Assembly (NCBI RefSeq): GCF_002909255.1
Contig: NZ_PIOB01000001.1
Location: forward strand, 868,001-932,000
Direction of reading: 5' to 3'
Length of the DNA: 64,000 bases
DNA from: Arenibacter hampyeongensis
Lineage (GTDB): Bacteria; Bacteroidota; Bacteroidia; Flavobacteriales; Flavobacteriaceae
A program made the position numbers and the translations under genes. The notes under the pieces were generated by a model. The model saw only the letters and a program-made list of their open reading frames with translations. It was not told the DNA's origin and ran no database searches. Shown in pieces: positions 49,759 through 58,656 of the stretch (position 1 is its first letter; each line of letters begins with the position of its first letter).

Positions 49759-50420
49759 AGGCTTCGGTCTATTAGATAGTTACCAACTATAATAATTGGT
49801 GCTATTTCAAGAGCGCAAAGGTACAAAATAAAATATACAAAATTACTGGCAAGGAAATTTTGATGATTTCTCAATGTTGTTATCCAACCAATGGTGTTTA
49901 TAATGAAAACCAACAAAATACTTATGAAAACCACTGCTTTTGATTCCTGTAAAACATAATTCAATATAAGATTGGCAAATAACATTACAATACCACTGTA
50001 GTTGAGGTAGGAAAGTTTTTTAAAAACGATTTCCGAAATGGTCTTGTTGGCATTAAAAATAAAACCGTTGCCAAATTGTAAAAGTATTTTAATGACCAAA
50101 AATAAAAAAAGTGAAGTACAAATAATCAGATAGACCTCGAATTGGTGTTCTACTGGAGATTGGAAAAAGATTTTGTTTATAAAATAGATGAAAAGTGAAA
50201 AATTAAGTAATTGGAAAATACTGAAAAAAATACTGAACCAATTAAAGAGTTTGTCCTTCTTCTGGTAAAGAAAAATATACTTATTGTTGAACGGAAGGAT
50301 TATATAATTTAAAAACCGGCTATAATATGTGGTTTTGGCGAGCACCATAAAAAAGATACTGCAAAATAGGATAACGGTAATCCAATCTACAGCGTACTGA
50401 TTTCTTAAAATAGCTTCCAT
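49755..50420 (-). CDS. DUF4271 membrane protein
   Basis: 221 residues with about six hydrophobic segments; almost no polar loops. The N-terminal WITVILFCSIFFMVLAKTTY and the following YYSRFLNYIILPFNNKYIFL fit the flavobacterial DUF4271 family. The function is unknown. It overlaps hemD by 4 bases and so is translated with it, which has led others to group it with heme or envelope genes; I take no position. Confidence 0.9.
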   Translation of the reverse strand: MEAILRNQYAVDWITVILFCSIFFMVLAKTTYYSRFLNYIILPFNNKYIFLYQKKDKLFNWFSIFFSIFQLLNFSLFIYFINKIFFQSPVEHQFEVYLIICTSLFLFLVIKILLQFGNGFIFNANKTISEIVFKKLSYLNYSGIVMLFANLILNYVLQESKAVVFISILLVFIINTIGWITTLRNHQNFLASNFVYFILYLCALEIAPIIIVGNYLIDRSL

Positions 50421-50943
50421 TTGACCTGCCTATTGTTTATTTCCTTGGAAATCCTAAATATAAATCATTTTCCGAAAAGACCCCGCTCTTATCTATTAAG
50501 TTGACAGTTTATGCTTTGGGATGGAAAGGTGTAATAACGTCTTCTCCATTCCATTTAGTGTCAACCCACAGTAATGCTACCTTACATGTTGGATGCGGGC
50601 TACTTTCCAATCCCTAAGGGTGATTCTTAAATTTTGCCCAAACCTAAGCTTTTTTAGGCCCAAATCCATGGTAAAAATATAAGAAGCCAAATAGGGAGGT
50701 GTTTATCTTTTTGTAGATACATTTTAACGTATAGTTTCATTCTCCTATCAATAGTTGTAAATCCACCCCATAAACCCACTTTGTACTAATTAAGTTTAGA
50801 AATGGGTTGATAAGAATGCTTCAATGATTATCTGAGAATGATGAATTATCAGGCATACCAAATCTTTAAAAAAATCATAAATCTGCCATGATATTTCGCT
50901 ACAGTTTTTAAAATACTATTTTTGCTAAAATTGCAATACCTAG
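50421..50943. other. Intergenic region, 523 bp, between divergent operons
   Basis: No ORF longer than a few dozen codons is seen. The sequence has composition similar to genes but many stops, so it may hold the decayed remains of a gene. A weak hairpin of five paired bases (cctaa with ttagg near 50645-50662) was noted. The dpm-side -7 element lies at 50917-50924. Confidence 0.4.
50917..50924 (+). promoter_or_regulatory. -7 element (TATTTTTG) upstream of the glycosyltransferase operon
   Basis: A perfect TAnnTTTG match lies 20 bases before the ATG at 50944, leaving a very short leader. Confidence 0.45.
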
Positions 50944-51672
50944 ATGGCGGATAGCTTGGTCATTATTCCTACCTTCAATGAAATTGAAAACATTGAGCTT
51001 ATTATACATTCCGTCTTTGCTTTGGAGCAGGACTTCCATGTCCTGGTGGTAGATGATAATTCTCCAGACGGTACGTCCAATGCGGTAGGAAATTTGCAGG
51101 GACAATATTTAGATCGCTTGTTTTTAGAGGTGAGACAGGATAAGTTTGGATTGGGAACTGCCTACATTCATGGGTTTAAGTGGGCAATCGAAAGAAAATA
51201 TGAATTTATTTTTGAGATGGACGCAGACTTTTCACACGCCCCTTCAGACCTTATCAAACTGCGGCAAGCCTGTTTAGATGGAGCGGATGTGGCTGTGGGG
51301 TCCAGATACAAAAAGGGCATTAATGTCGTAAATTGGCCCTTGCACAGGATCTTGTTGTCCTATGGAGCTTCGTTCTATGTGAAATTAATAACTGGAATGA
51401 AGGTTCATGATCCCACAGCAGGGTTTGTCTGTTATAAAAGGAAGGTTCTGGAAACCATTAATTTGGATTCCATTAAATTCATTGGCTATGCGTTTCAAAT
51501 AGAAATGAAATTCAGGGCCCATCTACAAAAATATATCATTGAAGAGGTGCCTATTATTTTTACCGATAGAATAAGAGGTAAGTCAAAGATGAGTGCTTCC
51601 ATCATCAATGAGGCCGTTTTTGGGGTAATACAGATGAAAGTGAGCAGTTTATTTCAAAAAAAGAAATTTTAG
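50944..51672 (+). CDS. Polyprenol monophosphomannose synthase-like glycosyltransferase
   Basis: 242 residues, GT2 family. DSLVIIPTFNEIENIELII at the N-terminus, VVDDNSPDGTSNAV, then FEMDADFSHAPSDL with the metal-binding DxD, and the following VGSRYKKG match dolichol-/polyprenol-phosphate mannosyltransferases. The enzyme puts a sugar from GDP-mannose, or a related donor, on a lipid phosphate. No C-terminal membrane domain is present, as in the short bacterial form. The dihydroorotase gene follows after 1 base. Confidence 0.93.
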   Translation: MADSLVIIPTFNEIENIELIIHSVFALEQDFHVLVVDDNSPDGTSNAVGNLQGQYLDRLFLEVRQDKFGLGTAYIHGFKWAIERKYEFIFEMDADFSHAPSDLIKLRQACLDGADVAVGSRYKKGINVVNWPLHRILLSYGASFYVKLITGMKVHDPTAGFVCYKRKVLETINLDSIKFIGYAFQIEMKFRAHLQKYIIEEVPIIFTDRIRGKSKMSASIINEAVFGVIQMKVSSLFQKKKF

Positions 51673-51673
51673 A

Positions 51674-53011
51674 ATGGGAAGAATACTAATAAAAAACGCC
51701 ACAATTGTCAATGATAATAGTGTGTTTCCTAGTGATATCTTGCTGGAAGATGATATTATTCTTGAAATAGGGGCAAATATTTCTGCGGATACAGCCACAA
51801 AGGTCATAAATGTTGAAGGAAAATATGTAATTCCTGGGGTCATAGACGATCAGGTGCACTTTAGGGAGCCAGGTCTAACCCATAAGGGTACCATTGGCAC
51901 GGAGAGTAGAGCAGCTGTCGCAGGCGGCATAACTTCCTTTATGGAGCAGCCCAATACCAGTCCCCAAACAACTACCATTGAAGCATTGGAGGCTAAGTTT
52001 GAAATGGCAAGAAACTCTGCCTTTGCCAATTATTCCTTTTTATTCGGGGGGACCAATGATAATTTGGAGGAGATCAAGAAATTGGATAAGAATGCCTGTT
52101 CGGGAGTTAAACTCTTTTTAGGTTCCTCAACGGGTAATATGTTGGTGGATAATGAGGAGGTAATAGAAAAGATATTTAGAAATACCGAGATGGTAATTTC
52201 CGCACATTGTGAGGACGAGGCTACCATTAAGGCCAATTTTGCAAAATACAAGGCCCAATTTGGAGATGATATTCCCATTAAATACCACCCATTGATCAGG
52301 AGTGCAGAGGCCTGTTATCTTTCTTCCTCAAGGGCCATAGCCCTGGCAAAAAAAACAGGGGCCCGATTTCATGTTTTTCATGTTTCCACGGGAAAGGAAA
52401 CAGAGCTTTTTAGAAATGACATTCCTTTAGAGGATAAAAAGATTACAGCTGAAGTCTGTATACATCATCTTTGGTTTTCAGAAGAGGATTACGATACTAA
52501 AGGAACTCTGATAAAATGGAATCCGGCCGTAAAAACTGCGGCAGATAGAGATCAGCTTTGGGAAGCCTTATTGGACGACCGTATAGATGTTGTAGCCACA
52601 GACCACGCACCCCATACTTTGGAGGAAAAAAACAATGTCTATACTTCGGCACCTTCCGGAGGGCCTTTAGTGCAACATGCATTACCTGCAATGCTGGAAT
52701 ATTATCATTCCGGAAAGATAAGTTTGGAGAAAATTGTTGAGAAAATGTGCCATAATCCAGCAAAACTATTCCAAGTAAAAAAGCGCGGATTTATTAAGGA
52801 AGGTTATTATGCAGATTTGGTGGTGTTGGATCTTAATGAATCCTGGAAGGTGACCAAGGAAAATATTGCTTATAAATGTGGATGGTCCCCGTTTGAAGGG
52901 CACTCGTTTAAGTCCAAGATAACACATACTTTTGTAAATGGTCATTTGGCTTATGAAAGAGGCAATTTTTCGCAAGAGAGAAAGGCTATGAGGTTAACTT
53001 TTAATAGATAG
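51674..53011 (+). CDS. Dihydroorotase
   Basis: 445 residues. The enzyme cyclises carbamoyl-aspartate to dihydroorotate in pyrimidine synthesis. Metal-site motifs are IDDQVHFREPG (residues 58-67), the carboxylated Lys in SGVKLFLGSS, SAHCEDE, FHVFHVSTG and the catalytic ATDHAPHT. The first motif reads Q60-V-H62 where most amidohydrolases have H-x-H; as I recall this Q-x-H form is shared by Bacteroidota dihydroorotases, so it is probably not a defect. The gene sits between dpm and DUF4296 genes with 1- and 2-base gaps. Confidence 0.94.
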   Translation: MGRILIKNATIVNDNSVFPSDILLEDDIILEIGANISADTATKVINVEGKYVIPGVIDDQVHFREPGLTHKGTIGTESRAAVAGGITSFMEQPNTSPQTTTIEALEAKFEMARNSAFANYSFLFGGTNDNLEEIKKLDKNACSGVKLFLGSSTGNMLVDNEEVIEKIFRNTEMVISAHCEDEATIKANFAKYKAQFGDDIPIKYHPLIRSAEACYLSSSRAIALAKKTGARFHVFHVSTGKETELFRNDIPLEDKKITAEVCIHHLWFSEEDYDTKGTLIKWNPAVKTAADRDQLWEALLDDRIDVVATDHAPHTLEEKNNVYTSAPSGGPLVQHALPAMLEYYHSGKISLEKIVEKMCHNPAKLFQVKKRGFIKEGYYADLVVLDLNESWKVTKENIAYKCGWSPFEGHSFKSKITHTFVNGHLAYERGNFSQERKAMRLTFNR

Positions 53012-53013
53012 CA

Positions 53014-53442
53014 ATGATAAAATATGTAGTCGCCATTTTTCTAGGCTTGTTGTTGTCCTGTAATGAAAAGGTGGTGGAAAAACCGGAAAATCTTATTCCA
53101 GAGGATAAAATGGCTACCATTTTATACGACATTTCTTTATTAAACGCGGGCAAGATAATTAATGAAAGCATACTGAACGAATATGAAATTGAACCTATGG
53201 GGTATATCTATACCAAATATGGAATCGATAGTATTCAATTTGTAGGGAGTGATACCTATTATGCTTCTATTCCCACGGTGTATGAGTCTATTTATACCAA
53301 AGTGAAGGAGAAATTGGAAGAGGATGAAAAGTTTTTTGAAGAGGAAAGGCAGAAGAAGCAGGATTCTTTAGTGCAGGCCAAAGAAAAATTGAATCCAAAT
53401 CTGAAAAAAAAGCCGGTTGAGACTAAGGATTCCGTTCAATAA
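53014..53442 (+). CDS. DUF4296 lipoprotein
   Basis: 142 residues. A lipoprotein signal ends in LLLSC (Cys16). The domain holds IPEDKMATILYDISLLNAGK and the following YIYTKYGIDSIQFVGSDTYY, which match the flavobacterial DUF4296 family, and the tail is a charged EEERQKKQDSLVQAKEKLNP coiled coil. The function is unknown. It follows dihydroorotase by 2 bases and overlaps the convergent epimerase gene by 20 bases. Confidence 0.92.
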   Translation: MIKYVVAIFLGLLLSCNEKVVEKPENLIPEDKMATILYDISLLNAGKIINESILNEYEIEPMGYIYTKYGIDSIQFVGSDTYYASIPTVYESIYTKVKEKLEEDEKFFEEERQKKQDSLVQAKEKLNPNLKKKPVETKDSVQ

Positions 53443-54430
53443 ACTTTTGGCAGGACATTTCAATGGTTCTGTCCAAGGCCTCAAAGGAATACCCTAATTG
53501 TTTTTGGATTTTGTCATTATTGAACTTTTGGTTTTTTCGCAAGGAAGAAACCGAGATTTTGGTGAGTTTTCTTCCCCTATTCCAAAAAATGTTTCTAAGC
53601 CAATCCAATCGCCAAAGGATTTCCAATTCCCAAAACTTAAGCTCCCTGTTGGGGCTAGGTTTACCAAAGCCCTTTGTTACTTTATAAAGAATTTCTTTAT
53701 AAGAAAGTTGATCTGCTACAATGATATATTTTTCATTGGTTATGGAAGACTCCATTAGTTGGGACATTATATTTACCACATCGCTAACCGTAACAAAGCC
53801 AGTTCCTCCTGGCGGATAGAATTTACGAGCTTTAAAAGAAGTTTTAAACAAAAGTCCGGTCCCAGTATTCCAAAAACCGGGGCCCAAAATTACGCCAGGA
53901 TTTATGATTACAACAGGAAGACCTTCTTGAGCACCTCTCCAAACTTCCAGTTCGGCATCCATCTTGGTCATGGCATAGACATTGCTCTGCTGGGAATTCC
54001 ATTCGGTTTCCTCCGTAGCCTCTTGGTTGTCCAAGGTTCTCCCAATGGCGCCAATGGAACTAGTGTAACACAATTTTTTAATAGCATTGGCAATACAGAG
54101 ATTTACAATATTCTTTGTGCCTTCAATATTTACGGTACGTAAGAGTTCATAATCATTGGGGTCAAAAGAAATTAAGGCCGCACAATGATAAACATGGGTA
54201 ACGTTTTCAAAAGCAATTTCCAACGCTGGAAGGTCGTTAAGGTCTGCCTCTATCCATGAGATTTTTTGAAAAAGTTCTTGGGATTTGTCGGTATAATAAC
54301 CGAAAACCTTTTCGACTTCTTTTAAGTTGCTCTTTTTTCTATGAATGGCTTTAACAGAGGCGCCAGTTTGCAATAAGTGCAAAAGAAGGTGCGCTCCTAC
54401 CAAACCAGTACCGCCTGTGACTAAAATCAT
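53423..54430 (-). CDS. NAD-dependent epimerase/dehydratase family protein
   Basis: 335 residues. Short-chain extended fold with MILVTGGTGLVGAHLLLHLL at the N-terminus (G-x-x-G-x-x-G), VYHCAALISFDPNDYELL, LCYTSSIGAIG with the catalytic Ser/Thr, and YAMTKMDAE (Y-x-x-x-K). Members act on nucleotide sugars, flavonoid-type carbonyls or 3-beta-hydroxysteroids; the substrate is unknown. It converges on the DUF4296 gene with a 20-base overlap and stands alone otherwise. Confidence 0.93.
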   Translation of the reverse strand: MILVTGGTGLVGAHLLLHLLQTGASVKAIHRKKSNLKEVEKVFGYYTDKSQELFQKISWIEADLNDLPALEIAFENVTHVYHCAALISFDPNDYELLRTVNIEGTKNIVNLCIANAIKKLCYTSSIGAIGRTLDNQEATEETEWNSQQSNVYAMTKMDAELEVWRGAQEGLPVVIINPGVILGPGFWNTGTGLLFKTSFKARKFYPPGGTGFVTVSDVVNIMSQLMESSITNEKYIIVADQLSYKEILYKVTKGFGKPSPNRELKFWELEILWRLDWLRNIFWNRGRKLTKISVSSLRKNQKFNNDKIQKQLGYSFEALDRTIEMSCQKFIERNP

Positions 54431-54498
54431 GGCGTAAATTTACTCAATTGACTCCAATTTATTCCGTTTTCATCAAGACTTAAGCAACCTATTTATTT

Positions 54499-54506
54499 TA
54501 TATTTG
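54499..54506 (+). promoter_or_regulatory. -7 element (TATATTTG) for tyrS
   Basis: A perfect TAnnTTTG match lies 30 bases before the tyrS ATG. I see no strong -33 motif. Confidence 0.5.
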
Positions 54507-54536
54507 CAGCTATTATTGAATTAGAATATTTAAAGC

Positions 54537-55832
54537 ATGACAATAAACTTTGTAGAAGAATTAACTTGGAGAGGAATGTTGCACGATGCAATGCCCGGTA
54601 CGGAAGAACATTTGCTAAGTGGAATGCAATCCTCCTATGTGGGGATTGATCCAACTGCAGACTCGCTTCATATAGGACATTTGGTAGGTGTTATGATGCT
54701 GCGCCACTTTCAATTGGCAGGTCACAAACCCTATGCATTGATCGGCGGGGCAACTGGGATGATCGGTGATCCTTCTGGAAAATCTACGGAGCGAAACTTG
54801 CTGGATGAAGCTACATTGGCACATAATCAGGCTGCCATAAAAGCACAACTTTCACGTTTTTTGGATTTCAACAGTGGAAAGGACAATAGTGCCATCTTAG
54901 TGAATAACTATGATTGGATGAAGGATTTTTCCTTTCTGGAATTCATTCGAGATGTCGGGAAGCACATTACGGTAAATTATATGATGGCCAAGGATTCCGT
55001 TAAAAAACGGCTATCGGCTGAAGCCAAGGAAGGGATGTCCTTTACGGAATTCACTTATCAATTGGTACAGGGATATGATTTTTTACATCTTTATAGAGAG
55101 TTTAACTGTACACTTCAAATGGGGGGTAGTGATCAATGGGGGAATATTACTACTGGTACCGAGCTAATCAGACGTATTGGAGGCGGAAAGGGATTTGCCC
55201 TTACCTGTCCCTTGATTACAAAGGCAGATGGCACCAAATTCGGGAAGTCTGAAGGTGGGAATATTTGGTTGGATTCTGAAAGAACCTCACCTTATAAGTT
55301 TTATCAATATTGGCTAAATACCTCAGATGAGGATGCCGAAAAATATATCAAAATCTTTACTTTTTTACCGAAGCAGCAAATAGAAGATTTGGTAAAAAAA
55401 CATCAGGAAGCGCCACATTTAAGGGTGCTTCAAAAGCGTTTGGCAGATGAGGTCACCGTAATGGTGCACTCCCAGGAAGATTTGGACAACGCCATAAAGG
55501 CCAGTGATATTCTTTTCGGAAAATCGACCTCCGACGATCTGAAAAAACTGAATGAAAAGACGTTTTTGGATGTTTTTGAAGGTGTACCCCAGGCTGAGGT
55601 GTCCAAGGAGGATATTGAAAAAGGCTTGGATATAATTGCAGCCCTGGCGGCAAAAACGGGCTTTTTAGGGTCTAATGGAGAAGCTAGGCGCGAGTTGAAA
55701 CAAAATTCCATTTCCGTAAACAAGGAAAAGGTCAAGGAAGATTATATTATTACCACGGAGGACCTTATCAATAATAAATTTGTTTTGCTGCAGCGCGGGA
55801 AGAAGAATTATTTTGTGCTGTTGATTAAATAA
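54537..55832 (+). CDS. tyrS: Tyrosine--tRNA ligase
   Basis: 431 residues. Class I features are [20 protein letters not shown] (residues about 37-56), which contains the HIGH motif, [18 protein letters not shown] for tyrosine recognition and [13 protein letters not shown] for KMSKS. A C-terminal S4 RNA-binding domain follows near residue 365 ([15 protein letters not shown]). It attaches tyrosine to tRNA-Tyr. The gene appears monocistronic, with its own -7 element and a terminator following at 55851-55875. Confidence 0.98.
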   Translation: MTINFVEELTWRGMLHDAMPGTEEHLLSGMQSSYVGIDPTADSLHIGHLVGVMMLRHFQLAGHKPYALIGGATGMIGDPSGKSTERNLLDEATLAHNQAAIKAQLSRFLDFNSGKDNSAILVNNYDWMKDFSFLEFIRDVGKHITVNYMMAKDSVKKRLSAEAKEGMSFTEFTYQLVQGYDFLHLYREFNCTLQMGGSDQWGNITTGTELIRRIGGGKGFALTCPLITKADGTKFGKSEGGNIWLDSERTSPYKFYQYWLNTSDEDAEKYIKIFTFLPKQQIEDLVKKHQEAPHLRVLQKRLADEVTVMVHSQEDLDNAIKASDILFGKSTSDDLKKLNEKTFLDVFEGVPQAEVSKEDIEKGLDIIAALAAKTGFLGSNGEARRELKQNSISVNKEKVKEDYIITTEDLINNKFVLLQRGKKNYFVLLIK

Positions 55833-56165
55833 ATACCTTATCTATAGATTCCCCGAATTAAGCCTTCGGGGTTTATAATTCATTGCTTCCTAAAAGAGTT
55901 AAGGCTTGTAGTTTTTGAAGTTTTGTTGTAGTATAATACATTCTCTAGATCTAATCAAGACAGTTTTTGGTTTTCAGACAAGAATGATGACAATAACTAA
56001 TGTAAAGTTCCCTATGGCTTGTATCGGATACAGTCTTCTTCAATAAATTTTCTCAAAAAAAACAATTATTATTATTGCGGGATAAAAGAGTTAACATCTC
56101 TACCGATTGCATTAAGTTTAGTGGTTAGGGTGATGTATTTTGGAATATTCAAAATAAACAGGAAT
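55833..56165. other. Intergenic region, 333 bp, after tyrS
   Basis: It starts with the tyrS terminator and then holds no gene. A frame beginning at a TTG near 56019 runs into the small membrane protein gene, but its first 49 residues have no domain character, so only the last part is called. Confidence 0.45.
55851..55875 (+). terminator. Rho-independent terminator after tyrS
   Basis: ccccgaa (55851-55857) pairs with ttcgggg (55865-55871) across a 7-base loop, followed by a short T-run. Confidence 0.85.
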
Positions 56166-56342
56166 ATGACCAGAAAACAAGGGGAAGAAAACACCCAGAT
56201 CTTAAAAGATGAAAATGATCCTAGCGATAATTATATTTTTCAGGATAATAAAAAGACTAAAATAGGCGCAGCAATTATTACCGCTGTCTTGTTAATTATC
56301 CTTGCCGGGCTTATTTTATCAGGGCTTATTTTTGAAAATTGA
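56166..56342 (+). CDS. Small membrane protein, 58 residues, unknown function
   Basis: From the ATG at 56166: a polar, acidic N-terminal half (MTRKQGEENTQILKDENDP) and one hydrophobic helix (IGAAIITAVLLIILAGLILS) near residues 36-55, so the N-terminus should face the cytoplasm. A longer frame starts at 56019 but is not supported by any recognisable sequence. No family is known to me. It is bounded by the tyrS terminator and the convergent acyl-activating gene. Confidence 0.5.
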   Translation: MTRKQGEENTQILKDENDPSDNYIFQDNKKTKIGAAIITAVLLIILAGLILSGLIFEN

Positions 56343-56489
56343 CGGTATTCAGGGGTCTAATTACCAGTGGGAATTAGGGCATTTAAAGGAGTGCGGTAAC
56401 TGCTTGGCAAAGTCGCTCGACTTAGTATAGGCGTTCCTTAAAAAACGGATATAGCTTTATTCTCCATTGTGGACGCTAAGATCTTGGGA

Positions 56490-57467
56490 TTATAATACCA
56501 TTAAATTACAGCCGCGAACATCGGAATGATCAAACCTACCTAGTATTTCGAAACTACCGTTGCCATATACCTTACCCAAATCCTGTGTGGCTATAAAGGA
56601 GCAGGAGTGTACATTGGCCAGGTCAATGACATTTACGCCACCTGTCTTCCCCACTTCCTGTAAAGTTAAAGGGTCTTCCGTTTCGCGTGTCATGACTTTC
56701 ATCCACTTAGGTGTTAAGAAAAGTCCATTCCCTTGTGAATAGGCTTGGGACAATAGCTCTGTCATCCCGTATTCGGAATGGATATTAGGTACCCCAAAAC
56801 CAGATTTTAGCAATTGGTGCAATTCCTCACGAATCAATTCTTTTTTCCGTCCTTTCATTCCTCCGGTTTCCATAATTATGGTATTCTTAAGGTTTAATTG
56901 GTACGCTTCCGCCATGTCCAAAAGGGCAAAGGAGACACCCAATAGCAGTATTTTGGTACCGCTGCCATTCAATCTAACCATGGTCTTTTGTAATCGATCA
57001 ATATCATCCAAATAAAAGCCGCTATCAGGATGCGTGCTTTTAAGGATAAGATCATTGGCCATATAAATTAATGATGAACCCTCCCTTTCCAGATAAGAAG
57101 GTAATAATGCCAGTACACAGTAGTCCTCTATATCCCCATAAAATTGTTTAAAAGCCTTTAGATAGCTATTTTCATATAGTTCCGTATTGCGGACATAATG
57201 TTTGCTTACTTCGCTTCGTGTGGTTCCACTGCTTGTAAATATAACTTGGGGAGTAAAGGAGCCGGTAATTACTTTTTTGGTCTTAAAAAATTCTATCGGA
57301 AGAAAGGGTATATCCACAAGGCTTTTCACATTGGATTCATCTTTTCCCAAGTGCCTGCAAAACTCCTGATAGACCAAATTTCCATGATACTGTATCCCAA
57401 AAGTTTTCAATGCCACGGCATTGAACTCAGTTTCAGTGGAAATATTAAAAATAGTATCAGTGGGCAT
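56490..57467 (-). CDS. LuxE/PaaK-like acyl-activating enzyme (ANL superfamily)
   Basis: 325 residues, shorter than full adenylating ligases. Adenylation motifs are present: IFTSSGTTRSEVSKHY near residue 76, SEYGMTELLSQAYS, IATQDLGK and the C-terminal GRFDHSDVRGCNLMVL. This small format fits the LuxE acyl-protein synthetase branch, which moves an activated acyl group. No lux or fatty-acid reductase genes are nearby, so a carboxylate-activating role in some small-molecule pathway is possible but not defined. It stands alone. Confidence 0.85.
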   Translation of the reverse strand: MPTDTIFNISTETEFNAVALKTFGIQYHGNLVYQEFCRHLGKDESNVKSLVDIPFLPIEFFKTKKVITGSFTPQVIFTSSGTTRSEVSKHYVRNTELYENSYLKAFKQFYGDIEDYCVLALLPSYLEREGSSLIYMANDLILKSTHPDSGFYLDDIDRLQKTMVRLNGSGTKILLLGVSFALLDMAEAYQLNLKNTIIMETGGMKGRKKELIREELHQLLKSGFGVPNIHSEYGMTELLSQAYSQGNGLFLTPKWMKVMTRETEDPLTLQEVGKTGGVNVIDLANVHSCSFIATQDLGKVYGNGSFEILGRFDHSDVRGCNLMVL

Positions 57468-57663
57468 ATTCTAATTTACTACCGCAAAAGTAAGGATAAC
57501 AACAGAGTGGAAAACCTATTTTGTGGTTTTATTGAGAATTGATAATGTGAAAAATTTACTTCGCGCTATAATTAGGCAGAACAGGCATTGGCCGTGGAAA
57601 AAGAATGTGGAGAGGATTTGTTATGAGGAGGTGTTCAGAAAAAAAATGTGTTGACAAGACGGA

Positions 57664-57987
57664 TTATTTCACAACCAACTTTCTGGTCATGCTTTCGCGG
57701 TTTTCGGTAACTTGCAGAACATATACCCCGGGCGCCAGTTTGGATATGTTTAAAAGACTGGTCTTAATACGGTCCTGTAACACTATGGTGCCAAAAACAT
57801 CATAGATTATTACATCCTTTACACCATTATGCTTGGTGGTAATATAAACTACCTCCTGATAGGCAGGATTGGGATATAACTTAAATGTATTGGGCTCGGC
57901 AGCTCTGTCCTCAGGTTCTTCAACAAATTCCTGTGCAGAAATCGCCATAGAAAATACCATGAACAGTAGGGTGTAAAATATTTTCAT
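57664..57987 (-). CDS. Minimal T9SS type A sorting-domain protein
   Basis: 107 residues: a signal peptide (MKIFYTLLFMVFSMAISAQ), a short acidic linker (EFVEEPEDRAAEPN) and then a T9SS type A C-terminal sorting domain alone: KLYPNPAYQEVVYITT, VIIYDVFGTIVLQDR, LAPGVYVLQVTEN and the final MTRKLVVK. There is no cargo domain between the signal and the sorting domain. A second protein of the same build lies 182 bases upstream on the same strand (58170-58487). It could be a surface peptide, a decoy or a component of the nearby receptor locus. Confidence 0.9.
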   Translation of the reverse strand: MKIFYTLLFMVFSMAISAQEFVEEPEDRAAEPNTFKLYPNPAYQEVVYITTKHNGVKDVIIYDVFGTIVLQDRIKTSLLNISKLAPGVYVLQVTENRESMTRKLVVK

Positions 57988-58169
57988 AGGTTAGTATTGA
58001 TTTGGGATCAATACAGTAAATGTAGCAAAATTGGGGAGTAGGCGGTATTAAATGTTGTAAACACGCTGTTTTTGTATGTGAATCCTAATTTTAGGTATTT
58101 CACGATGCTCCTAAAGGCTAAAAATGAGATAATTATAAGGGCGGGAGAAGTAGAAAAAGTTGCGAAGCA

Positions 58170-58487
58170 CTATTTAATTATTAGCTTACGGGTAGCTACT
58201 TTGTTTTTTTCGTTAACCCTTAACATGTAGACACCTGCATCCAAATCATTAACATTGAGTTCCGTTCCAATAATGGTAGTTTCCAAAACTTGAGATCCAA
58301 AAATATCGAAAATTAGAATTTGTTTCGGGGCGTTCAGGGAAGTACTAATATATACCCTGCCGTTGGTAACCGGATTGGGGTATATCTTAAAACCGGGTAT
58401 ATCCCCACCTCCGCTATTTCCTTTGGAATCCTGTCCATAGGAAATTGAGATAAAAAGTAAGGCTATAACTAGGTAGAGTTGCTTCAT
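58170..58487 (-). CDS. Minimal T9SS type A sorting-domain protein (second copy)
   Basis: 105 residues: signal peptide (MKQLYLVIALLFISISYGQ), a glycine-rich linker (DSKGNSGGGDIPG) and a T9SS type A sorting domain: FKIYPNPVTNGRVYIST, ILIFDIFGSQVLETT, LDAGVYMLRVNEK and VATRKLIIK. It is clearly a paralogue of the protein at 57664, and the two lie in tandem with a 182-base gap. Like its neighbour it lacks a cargo domain. It lies just downstream of the TonB receptor, with a terminator hairpin between them. Confidence 0.9.
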   Translation of the reverse strand: MKQLYLVIALLFISISYGQDSKGNSGGGDIPGFKIYPNPVTNGRVYISTSLNAPKQILIFDIFGSQVLETTIIGTELNVNDLDAGVYMLRVNEKNKVATRKLIIK

Positions 58488-58584
58488 AGAAACTTTAACA
58501 ACAAATAATATACCGTAAATGTAATAATTTTAAGCGCAGCACGTTAGCGCCATCTAAATTTATACGGGAATATTCGATGAAATG

Positions 58585-58636
58585 CAAAAAGAGGCCAAAT
58601 TCTATGTAAAAAAACAATTAATTGGGCCTCTTTTTT
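58585..58636. terminator. Hairpin with flanking T-runs between the TonB receptor and the sorting-domain genes
   Basis: gaggcc (58591-58596) pairs with ggcctc (58625-58630), extended by aaaa/tttt and an inner aatt pair with one mismatch. T-runs lie on both outer sides, so it can end transcripts from either strand. Confidence 0.75.
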
Positions 58637-58656
58637 ATTCAGAATGAAATAGGCTT

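Noticed and set aside
56019-56165. N-terminal extension of the 58-residue membrane protein
   Set aside because: It starts at a TTG and has no recognisable sequence; the ATG at 56166 gives a compact small membrane protein.
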